This document shows, in pieces, positions 1 through 7,161 of a stretch of 8,538 nt of DNA. Positions within the stretch are counted from its first letter, which is position 1; every line of letters begins with the position of its first letter. The stretch is from an uncultured Bacilli bacterium. GTDB taxonomy: Bacteria; Bacillota_I; Bacilli_A; RFN20; CAG-288. Both the position numbers and the translations under genes were made by a program. The stretch lies in the NCBI GenBank assembly GCA_948525355.1, contig CAOSOP010000044.1:1-8538 (forward strand). Reading direction: 5' to 3'. The notes below the pieces were generated by a model that saw only the letters and a list, made by a program, of their open reading frames with translations, was not told where the DNA came from and did no database searches.

Positions 1-68
1 AAAAATTATTGGCCATCAAAACAAGTAAATATGCAAAACTTATCATTTAATTAAGTGTTTTTATTTGA

Positions 69-74
69 TAAAAT
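69..74 (+). promoter_or_regulatory. Possible -10 element (TAAAAT) giving a near-leaderless transcript
   Basis: TAAAAT matches the sigma-A -10 consensus at five of six positions and ends only six bases before the ATG at 81. A start site at the usual distance would fall at about 80-82, making the helicase mRNA essentially leaderless. No convincing -35 box is visible: TTAATT at 47-52 with a 16-base spacer is a weak candidate. No Shine-Dalgarno sequence precedes the ATG, which fits a leaderless message. Such hexamers are common by chance in AT-rich DNA. Bases 1-68 show nothing else I can name. Confidence 0.3.
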
Positions 75-80
75 AAAAGC

Positions 81-2435
81 ATGTCAATTTTAATTAATTT
101 ATCTGTTCATGATGTTGTCGATGCATTGCTAAGAAAAGGAAGTATCGACACGAGAGTTTTCTCATCATCTACTATGCAAGAAGGTGTTAGGCTTCACTCA
201 CAATTTCAAAGCGAGCAAACTGATAATTATTTATCAGAAGTAAGTGTTAAAACATCTTTTTCTTTTGATGACTATACTTTTGTTATTGATGGTCGAGCAG
301 ACGGAATTATCGTCGATGAGAACTCAATTACTATTGATGAAATCAAAACGACAGTCGAAGACTTGGATAAGTTTTATGAAGACAACAAAGAATGGCACCT
401 CGGTCAGGCAAAATTCTATGCATATATTTATGCCACTGAACACGATATAAAAAACATTAAAATCCGTTTGACATATATCAGCCAAATTGATTATAAAAAG
501 AAAAAACATATTTATTTCAGTTATCAATATGATGACATAAAGAATTACATCTTCAATCTCATGAATGATTACTATGAAATGATTTCTTTCTTTTTAAATC
601 AAAATAAAGAGCGAGCGAAAAATCTTAAAGATTTGGCCTTCCCTTATCCATCTTATCGTCAAGGTCAAAAAGATATGATTGAGTTTTTAGAAGACGCAAT
701 TGAAAAAAAGAAATTCGTCTATATTGAAGCACCAACTGGAACAGGTAAAACCGCTTCTTCACTATTTCCTTTTTTAAAAAAACTCGGTGATAATAATGAA
801 AAGGTTTTCTATCTTACGAGCAAGAACTCAATAAAACTAGTCGCATTAGATAACATTAGGTTTTTTAATGCCAATGGCGCTAAAATCAAAGCAATCACTA
901 TTTCTAGCAAAGAAAATATGTGTATTAACGATAAAAAAAGGCAGTGTAATCCCGACGAATGTCCATATGCAAAAGACTATTACAGCAAAATAAATGAACT
1001 AGTTCGTAAAACAGTCGAAGAAAAACAAGTCTTAGATTATAACGACATTCTATATTTAGGTGAAAAATATATGATCTGTCCTTTTGAGTTTCAACTAGAT
1101 TTATCTTTGTATTACGATGTCATAATCGCTGATTACAATCACTTATTTTCTCCAACTGCACATTTATCACGTTTTTTTGACCAAGGAAAAAAGCCTTACT
1201 ATTTATTGATAGATGAATGTCATAACTTGCCTGGTCGAGTTAGAGAGATTTATAGTTCAAGTCTTGCTTACTATGATTTTTATGATGTCTTAAAGGACCT
1301 TCGCAAACATACAAAAGGAACTCTTGCTTTAAGAAAAAATATTAATAATATAATCGAATACTATAAAGAAATCGACCTTACAGAGATGAAAGAAGAAATG
1401 GGCTGCATAAGAATCGATGATGTCGGTGGATATTTTATTAAACTCCTTAACAAATTCGTTACTCTAACTAAGGAGTTGTTTAAAGACCATCCAGAGATTA
1501 ATTCTCAACTTTTGGTTGAATTATACTACAACACTTTGACATTTTTAGAGTTGCCAAGTGAAGAAGACACTTTTGCTTCTTACTATACAGTTTCAAACAA
1601 AAAAGTGATGGAAATAAATATCGTCTGTTTAGATAGCCGCGAATATATAAAAAATGCAAAAAGAATATTTGAGAGTGGAGTCTTCTTTTCTGCAACTCTT
1701 TCACCAATCAATTTCTACTTAGACTTATTCAAAGCAGAAGATGTATCTTCTTCGCTTATCCTTCCTTCACCATTTCCAAAAGAAAACTTCAATGTGATGA
1801 TTCATCCTCTCATCTCTACTCTATATAAAGATCGCAGCAATACCTTGATTTATTTAAAAGAAGCGATCATAAACTTCGTCAGCGAAAAAACTGGAAACTA
1901 TTTTATTTTCTTCCCTAGTTATGCTTATATGACATCTTTCCTATCGATTTTTCATAACGATGATAGTTTTGATATTTATGTACAAGATTCAATGATGAAA
2001 GAAGATGATCGAAATAAGTTTTTGAGCAAATTCAAAAAGAATCCTGATAAAACTTGTTTAGGATTTGTTGTCATGGGTGGCTCTTTTTCCGAAGGAATCG
2101 ACCTCGTCGATGACCGTCTCATCGGTGCTATAATAATCGGCGTAGGACTTCCAAAACTATGCTATAAAAACGATTTGCTAAAAAACTATTATAGTGAAGA
2201 AGGTTCTGGTTACGATTATGCCTATACCTATCCTGGAATAAATAAAGTTATGCAATCGCTTGGACGAGTAATCCGTAGTGAAAACGATGTTGGAATGGTT
2301 TTGCTGATTGATACTAGATATCAAGCACCTTTTTATAAAAACATCATCAACGATAAGTATCCTCAAGCTCAGCTAGTATTTTCAGGAAATGATATCAAAC
2401 GTTTGGTTAAAAACTTTTACGAAAGGAGAAGATGA
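81..2435 (+). CDS. Rad3/XPD (DinG-like) iron-sulfur DNA helicase with N-terminal PD-(D/E)XK nuclease domain
   Basis: A 784-residue superfamily 2 helicase of the Rad3/XPD/DinG group, expected to unwind DNA 5'-3' in repair or replication. Residues ~40-130 look like a RecB/Cas4-type nuclease: GRADG (71-75, D74), D86-E87-I-K89 (the E-x-K pair) and QAKFY (109-113, Q-x3-Y). No cysteines occur in the first ~200 residues, so there is no Cas4/AddB-type cluster on the nuclease. The helicase follows: YRQGQ near 194, Walker A APTGTGKT (217-224), four cysteines C281, C289, C294 and C333 spaced as the XPD 4Fe-4S domain, DECH box 378-381, SATLSP 537-542, GGSFSEGID 666-674 and QSLGRVIR 725-732. All motifs are intact, so both activities are predicted. 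E. coli DinG lacks a nuclease and staphylococcal DinG carries a DEDD exonuclease instead. The stop overlaps the lepA start, suggesting co-transcription. Family assignment is firm; the exact repair role is not known. Confidence 0.93.
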   Translation: MSILINLSVHDVVDALLRKGSIDTRVFSSSTMQEGVRLHSQFQSEQTDNYLSEVSVKTSFSFDDYTFVIDGRADGIIVDENSITIDEIKTTVEDLDKFYEDNKEWHLGQAKFYAYIYATEHDIKNIKIRLTYISQIDYKKKKHIYFSYQYDDIKNYIFNLMNDYYEMISFFLNQNKERAKNLKDLAFPYPSYRQGQKDMIEFLEDAIEKKKFVYIEAPTGTGKTASSLFPFLKKLGDNNEKVFYLTSKNSIKLVALDNIRFFNANGAKIKAITISSKENMCINDKKRQCNPDECPYAKDYYSKINELVRKTVEEKQVLDYNDILYLGEKYMICPFEFQLDLSLYYDVIIADYNHLFSPTAHLSRFFDQGKKPYYLLIDECHNLPGRVREIYSSSLAYYDFYDVLKDLRKHTKGTLALRKNINNIIEYYKEIDLTEMKEEMGCIRIDDVGGYFIKLLNKFVTLTKELFKDHPEINSQLLVELYYNTLTFLELPSEEDTFASYYTVSNKKVMEINIVCLDSREYIKNAKRIFESGVFFSATLSPINFYLDLFKAEDVSSSLILPSPFPKENFNVMIHPLISTLYKDRSNTLIYLKEAIINFVSEKTGNYFIFFPSYAYMTSFLSIFHNDDSFDIYVQDSMMKEDDRNKFLSKFKKNPDKTCLGFVVMGGSFSEGIDLVDDRLIGAIIIGVGLPKLCYKNDLLKNYYSEEGSGYDYAYTYPGINKVMQSLGRVIRSENDVGMVLLIDTRYQAPFYKNIINDKYPQAQLVFSGNDIKRLVKNFYERRR
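2424..2428 (+). promoter_or_regulatory. lepA ribosome binding site inside the helicase gene end
   Basis: AGGAG lies in the last codons of the helicase gene. It is 3 bases from the ATG at 2432 and 9 bases from a second in-frame ATG at 2438. Three bases is too tight for efficient initiation, so the second ATG may be the real start, shortening LepA by two residues. The arrangement implies translational coupling with the upstream gene. Confidence 0.7.
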
Positions 2436-4246
2436 AAATGAAATACGATTTAAAACACATAAGAAATTTCTCTATCATCGCTCATATCGACCATGGAAAA
2501 TCAACTTTAGCAGATAGAATACTTGAAAAAACAGGAGCTGTAAAGTTAAGAGATTTAAAAGAACAATTGCTCGATGACTTAGACTTAGAAAGACGAAGAG
2601 GAATAACGATAAAACTAAACGCTGTTTCTTTAAACTATCACGCAAAAAATGGTGAGGATTACCTCTTTAACTTAATCGACACCCCTGGACATGTCGACTT
2701 TACTTATGAGGTTTCACGCTCTTTAGCAGCTTGTGAAGGCGCAATACTTGTAATAGATGCGACGCAAGGAGTTGAAGCACAAACTCTTGCTAACGCTTAT
2801 TTAGCTATTGATAATGACTTGCTGATGCTTCCAGTTATAAATAAAATGGATTTGCCGAGTGCCGATTTAGAAAGAACAAAAGAAGAACTAATCGATACTT
2901 TAGGAATAGACCCAACTGAGGCTATCCCCGTCTCTGCTAAAACTGGTTTAAATATAGAAAATGTCTTAGAAAGCATCGTCACTTCTTTACCTTCACCAGA
3001 AGGCGATTTAAATAAACCTTTAAAAGCTCTTATTTTTGATTCAAGATTTGACTCATACCGAGGTGTTATCATCATGTTTAGAGTTTTTAATGGAAGTATT
3101 AAAGTCGGTGATACTATCACTTTGATGAGTACAAACAAAGAATACATCGTAACTGAACTTGGCATTAGAACTCCAAAAGAAGAAAAAGTCGATGCACTGC
3201 ACGCTGGCGAAGTCGGTTACCTTTCAGCTCAGATAAAAGATATTCACGACGTCGTCGTCGGGGATACCATAACTTTAAAGGAAAATCCCTGTGAATCTCC
3301 TCTTCCTGGATATAGAAAACTCAATCCAATGGTTTATTCAGGTATTTATCCAGCGGATAATGATGACTTTGAGGCTTTGCGCGAAGCTTTAGAAAAGTTA
3401 TCTTTAAATGACTCTGCTCTTGTCTATGAACCAGAAACTTCTACTGCACTTGGTTCAGGATTTAGATGTGGTTTTTTAGGTCTTTTGCATTTAGAAGTAA
3501 TCCAGGAAAGACTTGAGAATGAATATGGATTAGATCTAATATCAACTTCCCCATCTGTTATCTACAAAGTAACTAAAAACGATGGAACAGTTGTTAAAGT
3601 CGATAATCCATGTAATTTTCCAGATCCAGGAACATATAAGATCGCTGAAGAGCCATATGTCGAAGCCGAAATAATGACTCCACAAAACTATGTTGGAAGT
3701 ATGATGAAACTCGCGAGTGATCATCGAGGAATCTATTTAAACATGACCTATATAGATACAAATCGCGTCATGCTAAAATATAAAATGCCATTATCAGAAA
3801 TCATATTTAATTTCTTTGATCGTTTAAAATCAGCTTCGGCCGGATACGCCTCTTTAGATTATGAACTTATCGGTTATGAAGAAAGTGATCTAGTAAAGAT
3901 GCAAATACTTTTGAACGGTGATGTCTGTGATGCTTTAACTTCAGTAGTTTTCAAAAACTTTGCCTATAGACGCGCTCGATTTATCGTCGACAAGCTGAAA
4001 GATGTCATTCCACGTCAACAATTTGAGATTCCAATTCAAGCAGCAATAAGTGGAAAAATAATCGCGCGCAGCGATATTAAAGCTTTAAGAAAAGATGTTC
4101 TTGCTAAGTGCTATGGCGGTGACATAAGTCGAAAAAAGAAGCTCCTTGAAAAGCAAAAAGAAGGTAAAAAACGCATGAGACAATTTGGTAAAGTCTATGT
4201 TCCACAAGAAGCTTTCATTGCAATTTTGTCGATTGATGACGAATAA
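2432..4246 (+). CDS. lepA: Elongation factor 4 (LepA), ribosomal back-translocating GTPase
   Basis: A translational GTPase of 604 residues (602 from the alternative ATG at 2438), the usual size for LepA. It binds the ribosome, affects translocation and initiation fidelity, and matters mainly under stress. The G domain is complete: P-loop AHIDHGKST (17-25), RRGITIK switch I (55-61), DTPGH (83-87), NKMD (137-140) and SAK (168-170). Domain 2, the EF-G-like domains (LNPMVYSGIYP, SGFRCGFLGLLHLE) and the LepA-specific C-terminal domain ending CYGGDISRKKKLLEKQKEG are all recognisable, and the C-terminal signature separates it from EF-G and TypA/BipA. The sequence resembles Bacillus LepA over its full length. 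Its start overlaps the helicase stop in an ATGA arrangement. In many Bacillota lepA sits just upstream of hemW; here two genes lie between them. Nothing suggests damage. Confidence 0.98.
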   Translation: MKMKYDLKHIRNFSIIAHIDHGKSTLADRILEKTGAVKLRDLKEQLLDDLDLERRRGITIKLNAVSLNYHAKNGEDYLFNLIDTPGHVDFTYEVSRSLAACEGAILVIDATQGVEAQTLANAYLAIDNDLLMLPVINKMDLPSADLERTKEELIDTLGIDPTEAIPVSAKTGLNIENVLESIVTSLPSPEGDLNKPLKALIFDSRFDSYRGVIIMFRVFNGSIKVGDTITLMSTNKEYIVTELGIRTPKEEKVDALHAGEVGYLSAQIKDIHDVVVGDTITLKENPCESPLPGYRKLNPMVYSGIYPADNDDFEALREALEKLSLNDSALVYEPETSTALGSGFRCGFLGLLHLEVIQERLENEYGLDLISTSPSVIYKVTKNDGTVVKVDNPCNFPDPGTYKIAEEPYVEAEIMTPQNYVGSMMKLASDHRGIYLNMTYIDTNRVMLKYKMPLSEIIFNFFDRLKSASAGYASLDYELIGYEESDLVKMQILLNGDVCDALTSVVFKNFAYRRARFIVDKLKDVIPRQQFEIPIQAAISGKIIARSDIKALRKDVLAKCYGGDISRKKKLLEKQKEGKKRMRQFGKVYVPQEAFIAILSIDDE

Positions 4247-4289
4247 TCGGTAAAATTAGTAACAAAGTAGTAATAATTTAGTTGATTAC

Positions 4290-4318
4290 TTTTCATTTGC
4301 TAGTAAATGTTTTATAAT
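4290..4318 (+). promoter_or_regulatory. Sigma-A-type promoter of the Fic-like / hemW operon
   Basis: A perfect -10 TATAAT at 4313-4318 is preceded, after a 17-base spacer, by TTTTCA (4290-4295), a four-of-six match to TTGACA. The predicted start is near 4325, so the leader would be only about 11 bases and would begin at or within the Shine-Dalgarno TGAGGT (4324-4329). The rest of the 89-base gap (4247-4335) shows no convincing terminator. Confidence 0.65.
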
Positions 4319-4335
4319 CTAACTGAGGTAAAATT

Positions 4336-5703
4336 ATGTCAGCAATGTTAGATGAACGTATTCGCTTTACCGAGGATTATTACGCAACCAAAGAAGAAGT
4401 CGAACAAGCCTATAACACAAGCTTAATCGATTCTATTTGGGATCGCATCGTAAAATATCGCTCGCTCTTTACTGTCGATATCAATTTAAAAAGTATCGAT
4501 AGAAGTCCTTTTATGTTGACCTTGACTAAAACATTACAAAATCGCATTTCAATGTGTGAACGTAAAATAGTCAAAATCTTCATCAAATACGATAAGCTTT
4601 GCGAGAGCAAAAGGCAGGAATTTGATGAAATTATCGGATTAAAGTTCTTCAATGAAATCAGTGGAGGTGATGAAACAATTTCAAAAGAAATGCTTCTCCA
4701 CCTTATAAGAAACGATGTCTCAACATTTCCAGGTAACCTTTATCCTTTGTACTATTATTCTTCAGCTTGGAAATATTATAAAGAGCATTGTTATGATAAT
4801 ATTGATGAAAATCTTATCAATAAAGTATATCAACGCGTAATCGGTGGTGAGGAAAAAGATGAGCCGATAACTTATCGAATAAATGAAATTGAAACACCGC
4901 ATTATTTCCAATCTGATTATATCTATAAAGCTTCACCGGTTGAGCATATTCCACAACTTATCAATGAATTGATAGATTTCTCTAAACAAGACAATATTTC
5001 TTCTTTAGTCAAAGCTATTATTTCGATATTCTATTTTAAATATATCAAACCTTTTGACTATTGCAACGAAGAAGTTGCTTCAATGCTCGCTAAAATAATT
5101 ATGTCGAAAGATGATTTTGATAAAGCTGCATTCTTTTTAAACTTTGAGGCAATTGCTTTTGATAACTCTCAACGTTCAAAAGAATTGGTCAAATATGTAC
5201 AAAAAACTTTAGATATCACTTATTATGTAATACACTATTTCAATTTAATTGAAGAAGATGTAAATTATATCTTGGGTCTAATCAACGATTATGAAAACTC
5301 ACTAATCGAAGAAGAACGAATAAGTGGTGTCGAAAAAGAAGTTCAAAGCATTCCATTTAGACAGATAACTTCAACAAACTTCAACCAATCAATTCCAATA
5401 GATTTGCAAGGAAAGAGCGAAGTTGCACTTCCTGTCTTTCCAAGCGGTTTAGACTCAAACGCAATTGATGCAATCGTGTTAAACCTTTTAGAAGTTTATC
5501 CCTACCTCAAGCCAAGTCAAGCACATTTCTATGCTTCTCACTGCACTATAGGTAAACACTATACGATTGCTCAGTACAAAAAAGAAGAAGGTGTAGCGTA
5601 TGAAACAGCAAGAACATCGATGGACTTTCTTGCAGAACAAGGTTTTTATACCAAATCAATGGTAAGAAACAAATTCGTTTATACACCGATTCCACGTCGA
5701 TAA
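4336..5703 (+). CDS. Fic-fold protein with degenerate catalytic motif and C-terminal winged helix
   Basis: A 455-residue protein. Residues ~180-310 follow the Fic layout: an ExPxY-like stretch (186-190), a helix reading ASPVEHIPQLINELIDF, then YFKYIKPFDYCNEEVASMLAKI, where Fic enzymes carry HPFxDGNGR in a FxxIHPF context. Here the motif reads K238-P-F-D-Y-C-N-E-E246. The catalytic His is Lys, both Gly are lost and the phosphate-binding Arg is Glu; only P, F and N remain. AMP transfer is therefore unlikely. Residues ~320-375 look like a flexible linker, and ~402-453 (HYTIAQYKKEEGVAYETART...) resemble the winged helix often found C-terminal in Fic proteins, so a DNA-binding or scaffold role is possible. 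The N-terminal ~170 residues are helical and unrecognised. The ATG has a Shine-Dalgarno six bases upstream. It is followed after 14 bases by the membrane-peptide gene. Fold assignment is by motif reading only. Confidence 0.72.
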   Translation: MSAMLDERIRFTEDYYATKEEVEQAYNTSLIDSIWDRIVKYRSLFTVDINLKSIDRSPFMLTLTKTLQNRISMCERKIVKIFIKYDKLCESKRQEFDEIIGLKFFNEISGGDETISKEMLLHLIRNDVSTFPGNLYPLYYYSSAWKYYKEHCYDNIDENLINKVYQRVIGGEEKDEPITYRINEIETPHYFQSDYIYKASPVEHIPQLINELIDFSKQDNISSLVKAIISIFYFKYIKPFDYCNEEVASMLAKIIMSKDDFDKAAFFLNFEAIAFDNSQRSKELVKYVQKTLDITYYVIHYFNLIEEDVNYILGLINDYENSLIEEERISGVEKEVQSIPFRQITSTNFNQSIPIDLQGKSEVALPVFPSGLDSNAIDAIVLNLLEVYPYLKPSQAHFYASHCTIGKHYTIAQYKKEEGVAYETARTSMDFLAEQGFYTKSMVRNKFVYTPIPRR

Positions 5704-5705
5704 AA

Positions 5706-5712
5706 AAGGAGG
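5706..5712 (+). promoter_or_regulatory. Strong ribosome binding site of the small membrane protein gene
   Basis: AAGGAGG lies five bases before the ATG at 5718 and three bases after the Fic-like stop codon. It is the strongest Shine-Dalgarno in the window and fixes the start of this short gene, supporting that it is translated, possibly at a higher level than its neighbours. Confidence 0.8.
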
Positions 5713-5717
5713 ACAAT

Positions 5718-6026
5718 ATGACAGCATTAATAATTGTAGCCGTAATAATCGCTATCGGACTCGCCGCATTTTTAATCAAAAAGTATGTGCCATTTTTTAA
5801 TAAAACAGAAGAAAAAAAGCAAACCCCAAAGGAAATTGCTGAAGAAAATGTAGCCAAGTTTGTTGTCGATCCAGAAAAAGATATCCAAAGCAAAAATGAA
5901 AAACAAGCTAGCGTTAAAAAAGATTTAAAAAAAATCAAGCAAGAGTCTTTAACTGAAGAAGATGAAATGAATAAAATCATCGACTACCTCGATGAAAATG
6001 AAGATGTAGATGTCGAAGATTTATAA
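5718..6026 (+). CDS. Small single-pass membrane protein with charged, acidic C-terminal tail
   Basis: A 102-residue protein of no family I recognise. Residues ~3-20 (TALIIVAVIIAIGLAAFL) form a single hydrophobic helix, followed directly by Lys-Lys. By the positive-inside rule the remaining ~80 residues should be cytoplasmic. The tail is highly charged: Lys/Glu-rich at ~30-75, probably helical or partly disordered, ending in an acidic stretch (83-102: TEEDEMNKIIDYLDENEDVD...). There is no signal peptidase site or lipobox, so it is an anchor rather than an export signal. The perfect ribosome binding site, the 14-base gap after the Fic-like gene and the 17-base overlap with hemW place it firmly in the operon. 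A scaffold or membrane-tethering role is only a guess. A -1-frame antisense reading frame across this region looks like a shadow. Confidence 0.8.
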   Translation: MTALIIVAVIIAIGLAAFLIKKYVPFFNKTEEKKQTPKEIAEENVAKFVVDPEKDIQSKNEKQASVKKDLKKIKQESLTEEDEMNKIIDYLDENEDVDVEDL

Positions 6027-7101
6027 ATCACTCTATATTCACATTCCCTTTTGCAAGAAAATATGTTCTTTTTGTGACTTCCCAAAAATGTTTTATAATC
6101 AAGACTATGTTGATAAATACATGTATGCTCTTTTTTATGAACTAGATCTTCTTCCAAAAGAAACTATAAAAACAATTTATATCGGTGGTGGAACTCCACT
6201 TGCACTAGATATAAAGTCATTAAAACAATTGCTAGAAAAACTTAAATCATTATATAAACTAGATGATTTAGATGAGTTTTCAGTAGAGACAACAATTAGT
6301 GCTATTGATGAAGAAAAAATCAGACTGCTTAAAAAATATCATGTTAATCGCATATCGATTGGAATTCAAACATTTAAAAAACTTCCCTATCTTAATAGAT
6401 ATGATGAATATAAAATGGTTAAGGAAAAAACAGATTTGCTTAAATCAATGGGATTTAATAACATTAACTTCGACCTCATCTACGGTTGGCCATCGCTAAA
6501 TTTAAAGGATTTTAAAGAAGATATTGAATGCATTTTAAGCCTTGATCCAGCACATGTTTCATTATACCCATTAGCAATTGAAGATAATACGATTCTTTCT
6601 TATAAAAAAATCAAGCCTATTGAAGATGATGAGTATGCGAAGTTTTATGAAGAAGGAATTAATCTTTTACAAGATGTGGGAATCTATCGTTATGAAATAT
6701 CAAATTTTTCAAAACCGGGATTTGAATCAAAACACAACCTTTCGTATTGGAAATCATACGATTATTTAGCCGCTGGATTAGGCGCAACATCATTTTATAA
6801 TAGTCATCGCATTAAAAGAACCCTCTCTTTAAAAAAGTATTTATCCCATGATTTCATCGACATTGATGAAAAAGAGGAACTTAAAGAATTGAAAAATGAT
6901 TTTTTAATGCTAAACCTTCGCCTGGTAAATGGTTTTAAACTTGATGATTATTATGAAAGATTTAAAGAAGACTTTTTAAAAGAATACAAAAAAGAAATAA
7001 ATGACACAAAAGAATTCTTAGAAATTGATAAAACAAGTGTTAAAATTAAACCCTCAAAACTTTACATACTTGATTCAATCCTTGTCGATTTATTAAAATA
7101 A
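6010..7101 (+). CDS. hemW: HemW-like radical SAM heme chaperone (coproporphyrinogen III oxidase-like)
   Basis: A 363-residue radical SAM protein, slightly shorter than typical HemW (~375-380). The N-terminus LYIHIPFC-KKIC-SFC-DF gives the CxxxCxxC cluster ligands C15, C19 and C22. F24 follows where the true oxygen-independent oxidase HemN carries a further Cys, so this is HemW, not HemN. Other family blocks are GGGTP (59-63), SVETT, RISIGIQTF, NFDLIYGWP, YRYEISNF and HNLSYW (H242-W247), then GLGATSF and the C-terminal HemW domain. HemW binds heme and is thought to deliver it to respiratory proteins; many genomes misannotate it as coproporphyrinogen oxidase. The start ATG at 6010 lies 17 bases inside the preceding gene with only a weak ribosome binding site, so translation is probably coupled. 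No other heme gene is visible here, so its substrate in this organism is unclear. Confidence 0.92.
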   Translation: MSKIYKSLYIHIPFCKKICSFCDFPKMFYNQDYVDKYMYALFYELDLLPKETIKTIYIGGGTPLALDIKSLKQLLEKLKSLYKLDDLDEFSVETTISAIDEEKIRLLKKYHVNRISIGIQTFKKLPYLNRYDEYKMVKEKTDLLKSMGFNNINFDLIYGWPSLNLKDFKEDIECILSLDPAHVSLYPLAIEDNTILSYKKIKPIEDDEYAKFYEEGINLLQDVGIYRYEISNFSKPGFESKHNLSYWKSYDYLAAGLGATSFYNSHRIKRTLSLKKYLSHDFIDIDEKEELKELKNDFLMLNLRLVNGFKLDDYYERFKEDFLKEYKKEINDTKEFLEIDKTSVKIKPSKLYILDSILVDLLK

Positions 7102-7132
7102 ATTAATCGTATCTTTTTTCTTAGAAAAATAT

Positions 7133-7154
7133 TACAATAAATATGTAAATGGAG
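7133..7154 (+). promoter_or_regulatory. Probable -10 element and ribosome binding site of sdaA
   Basis: TACAAT (7133-7138) matches the -10 consensus at five of six positions; the predicted start is near 7145. No good -35 lies at the right distance (TATCTT at 7110-7115 is poor). GGAG at 7151-7154 sits seven bases before the ATG at 7162. The leader would be under 20 bases, as for the Fic-like gene. An AT-rich inverted repeat TTTTTC-TTA-GAAAAA (7115-7129) lies just upstream of the -10. Confidence 0.45.
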
Positions 7155-7161
7155 AAAAAAT

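Noticed and set aside
2797..3165. A 122-codon minus-strand reading frame inside lepA.
   Set aside because: It is the antisense shadow of a highly conserved part of lepA, with no family resemblance.
4269..4290. AGTAAT...ATTACT inverted repeat after lepA as a terminator.
   Set aside because: It has only six mostly A/T pairs with a 10-base loop, and it overlaps the likely -35 region of the next operon; too weak to call.
4336..5703. A toxin-antitoxin or AMPylating Fic effector.
   Set aside because: The catalytic motif is lost, no antitoxin-like partner precedes it, and the gene sits in a housekeeping operon.
5546..5980. A 144-codon hydrophobic reading frame on the minus strand across the Fic-like gene end and the small gene.
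   Set aside because: It lies opposite two genes with good start signals, and its hydrophobicity is what the complement of Lys/Glu-rich codons gives. It has no recognisable motif or ribosome binding site support.
6010..7101. Calling the radical SAM gene an oxygen-independent coproporphyrinogen III oxidase (HemN).
   Set aside because: The extra cysteine that follows the CxxxCxxC motif in HemN is Phe here, and the HNxxYW and C-terminal features fit HemW.
7115..7129. TTTTTC-TTA-GAAAAA hairpin after hemW as a terminator or operator.
   Set aside because: Six pairs, only one of them G-C, and no T-run after it. Such runs arise easily in A/T-rich spacers.
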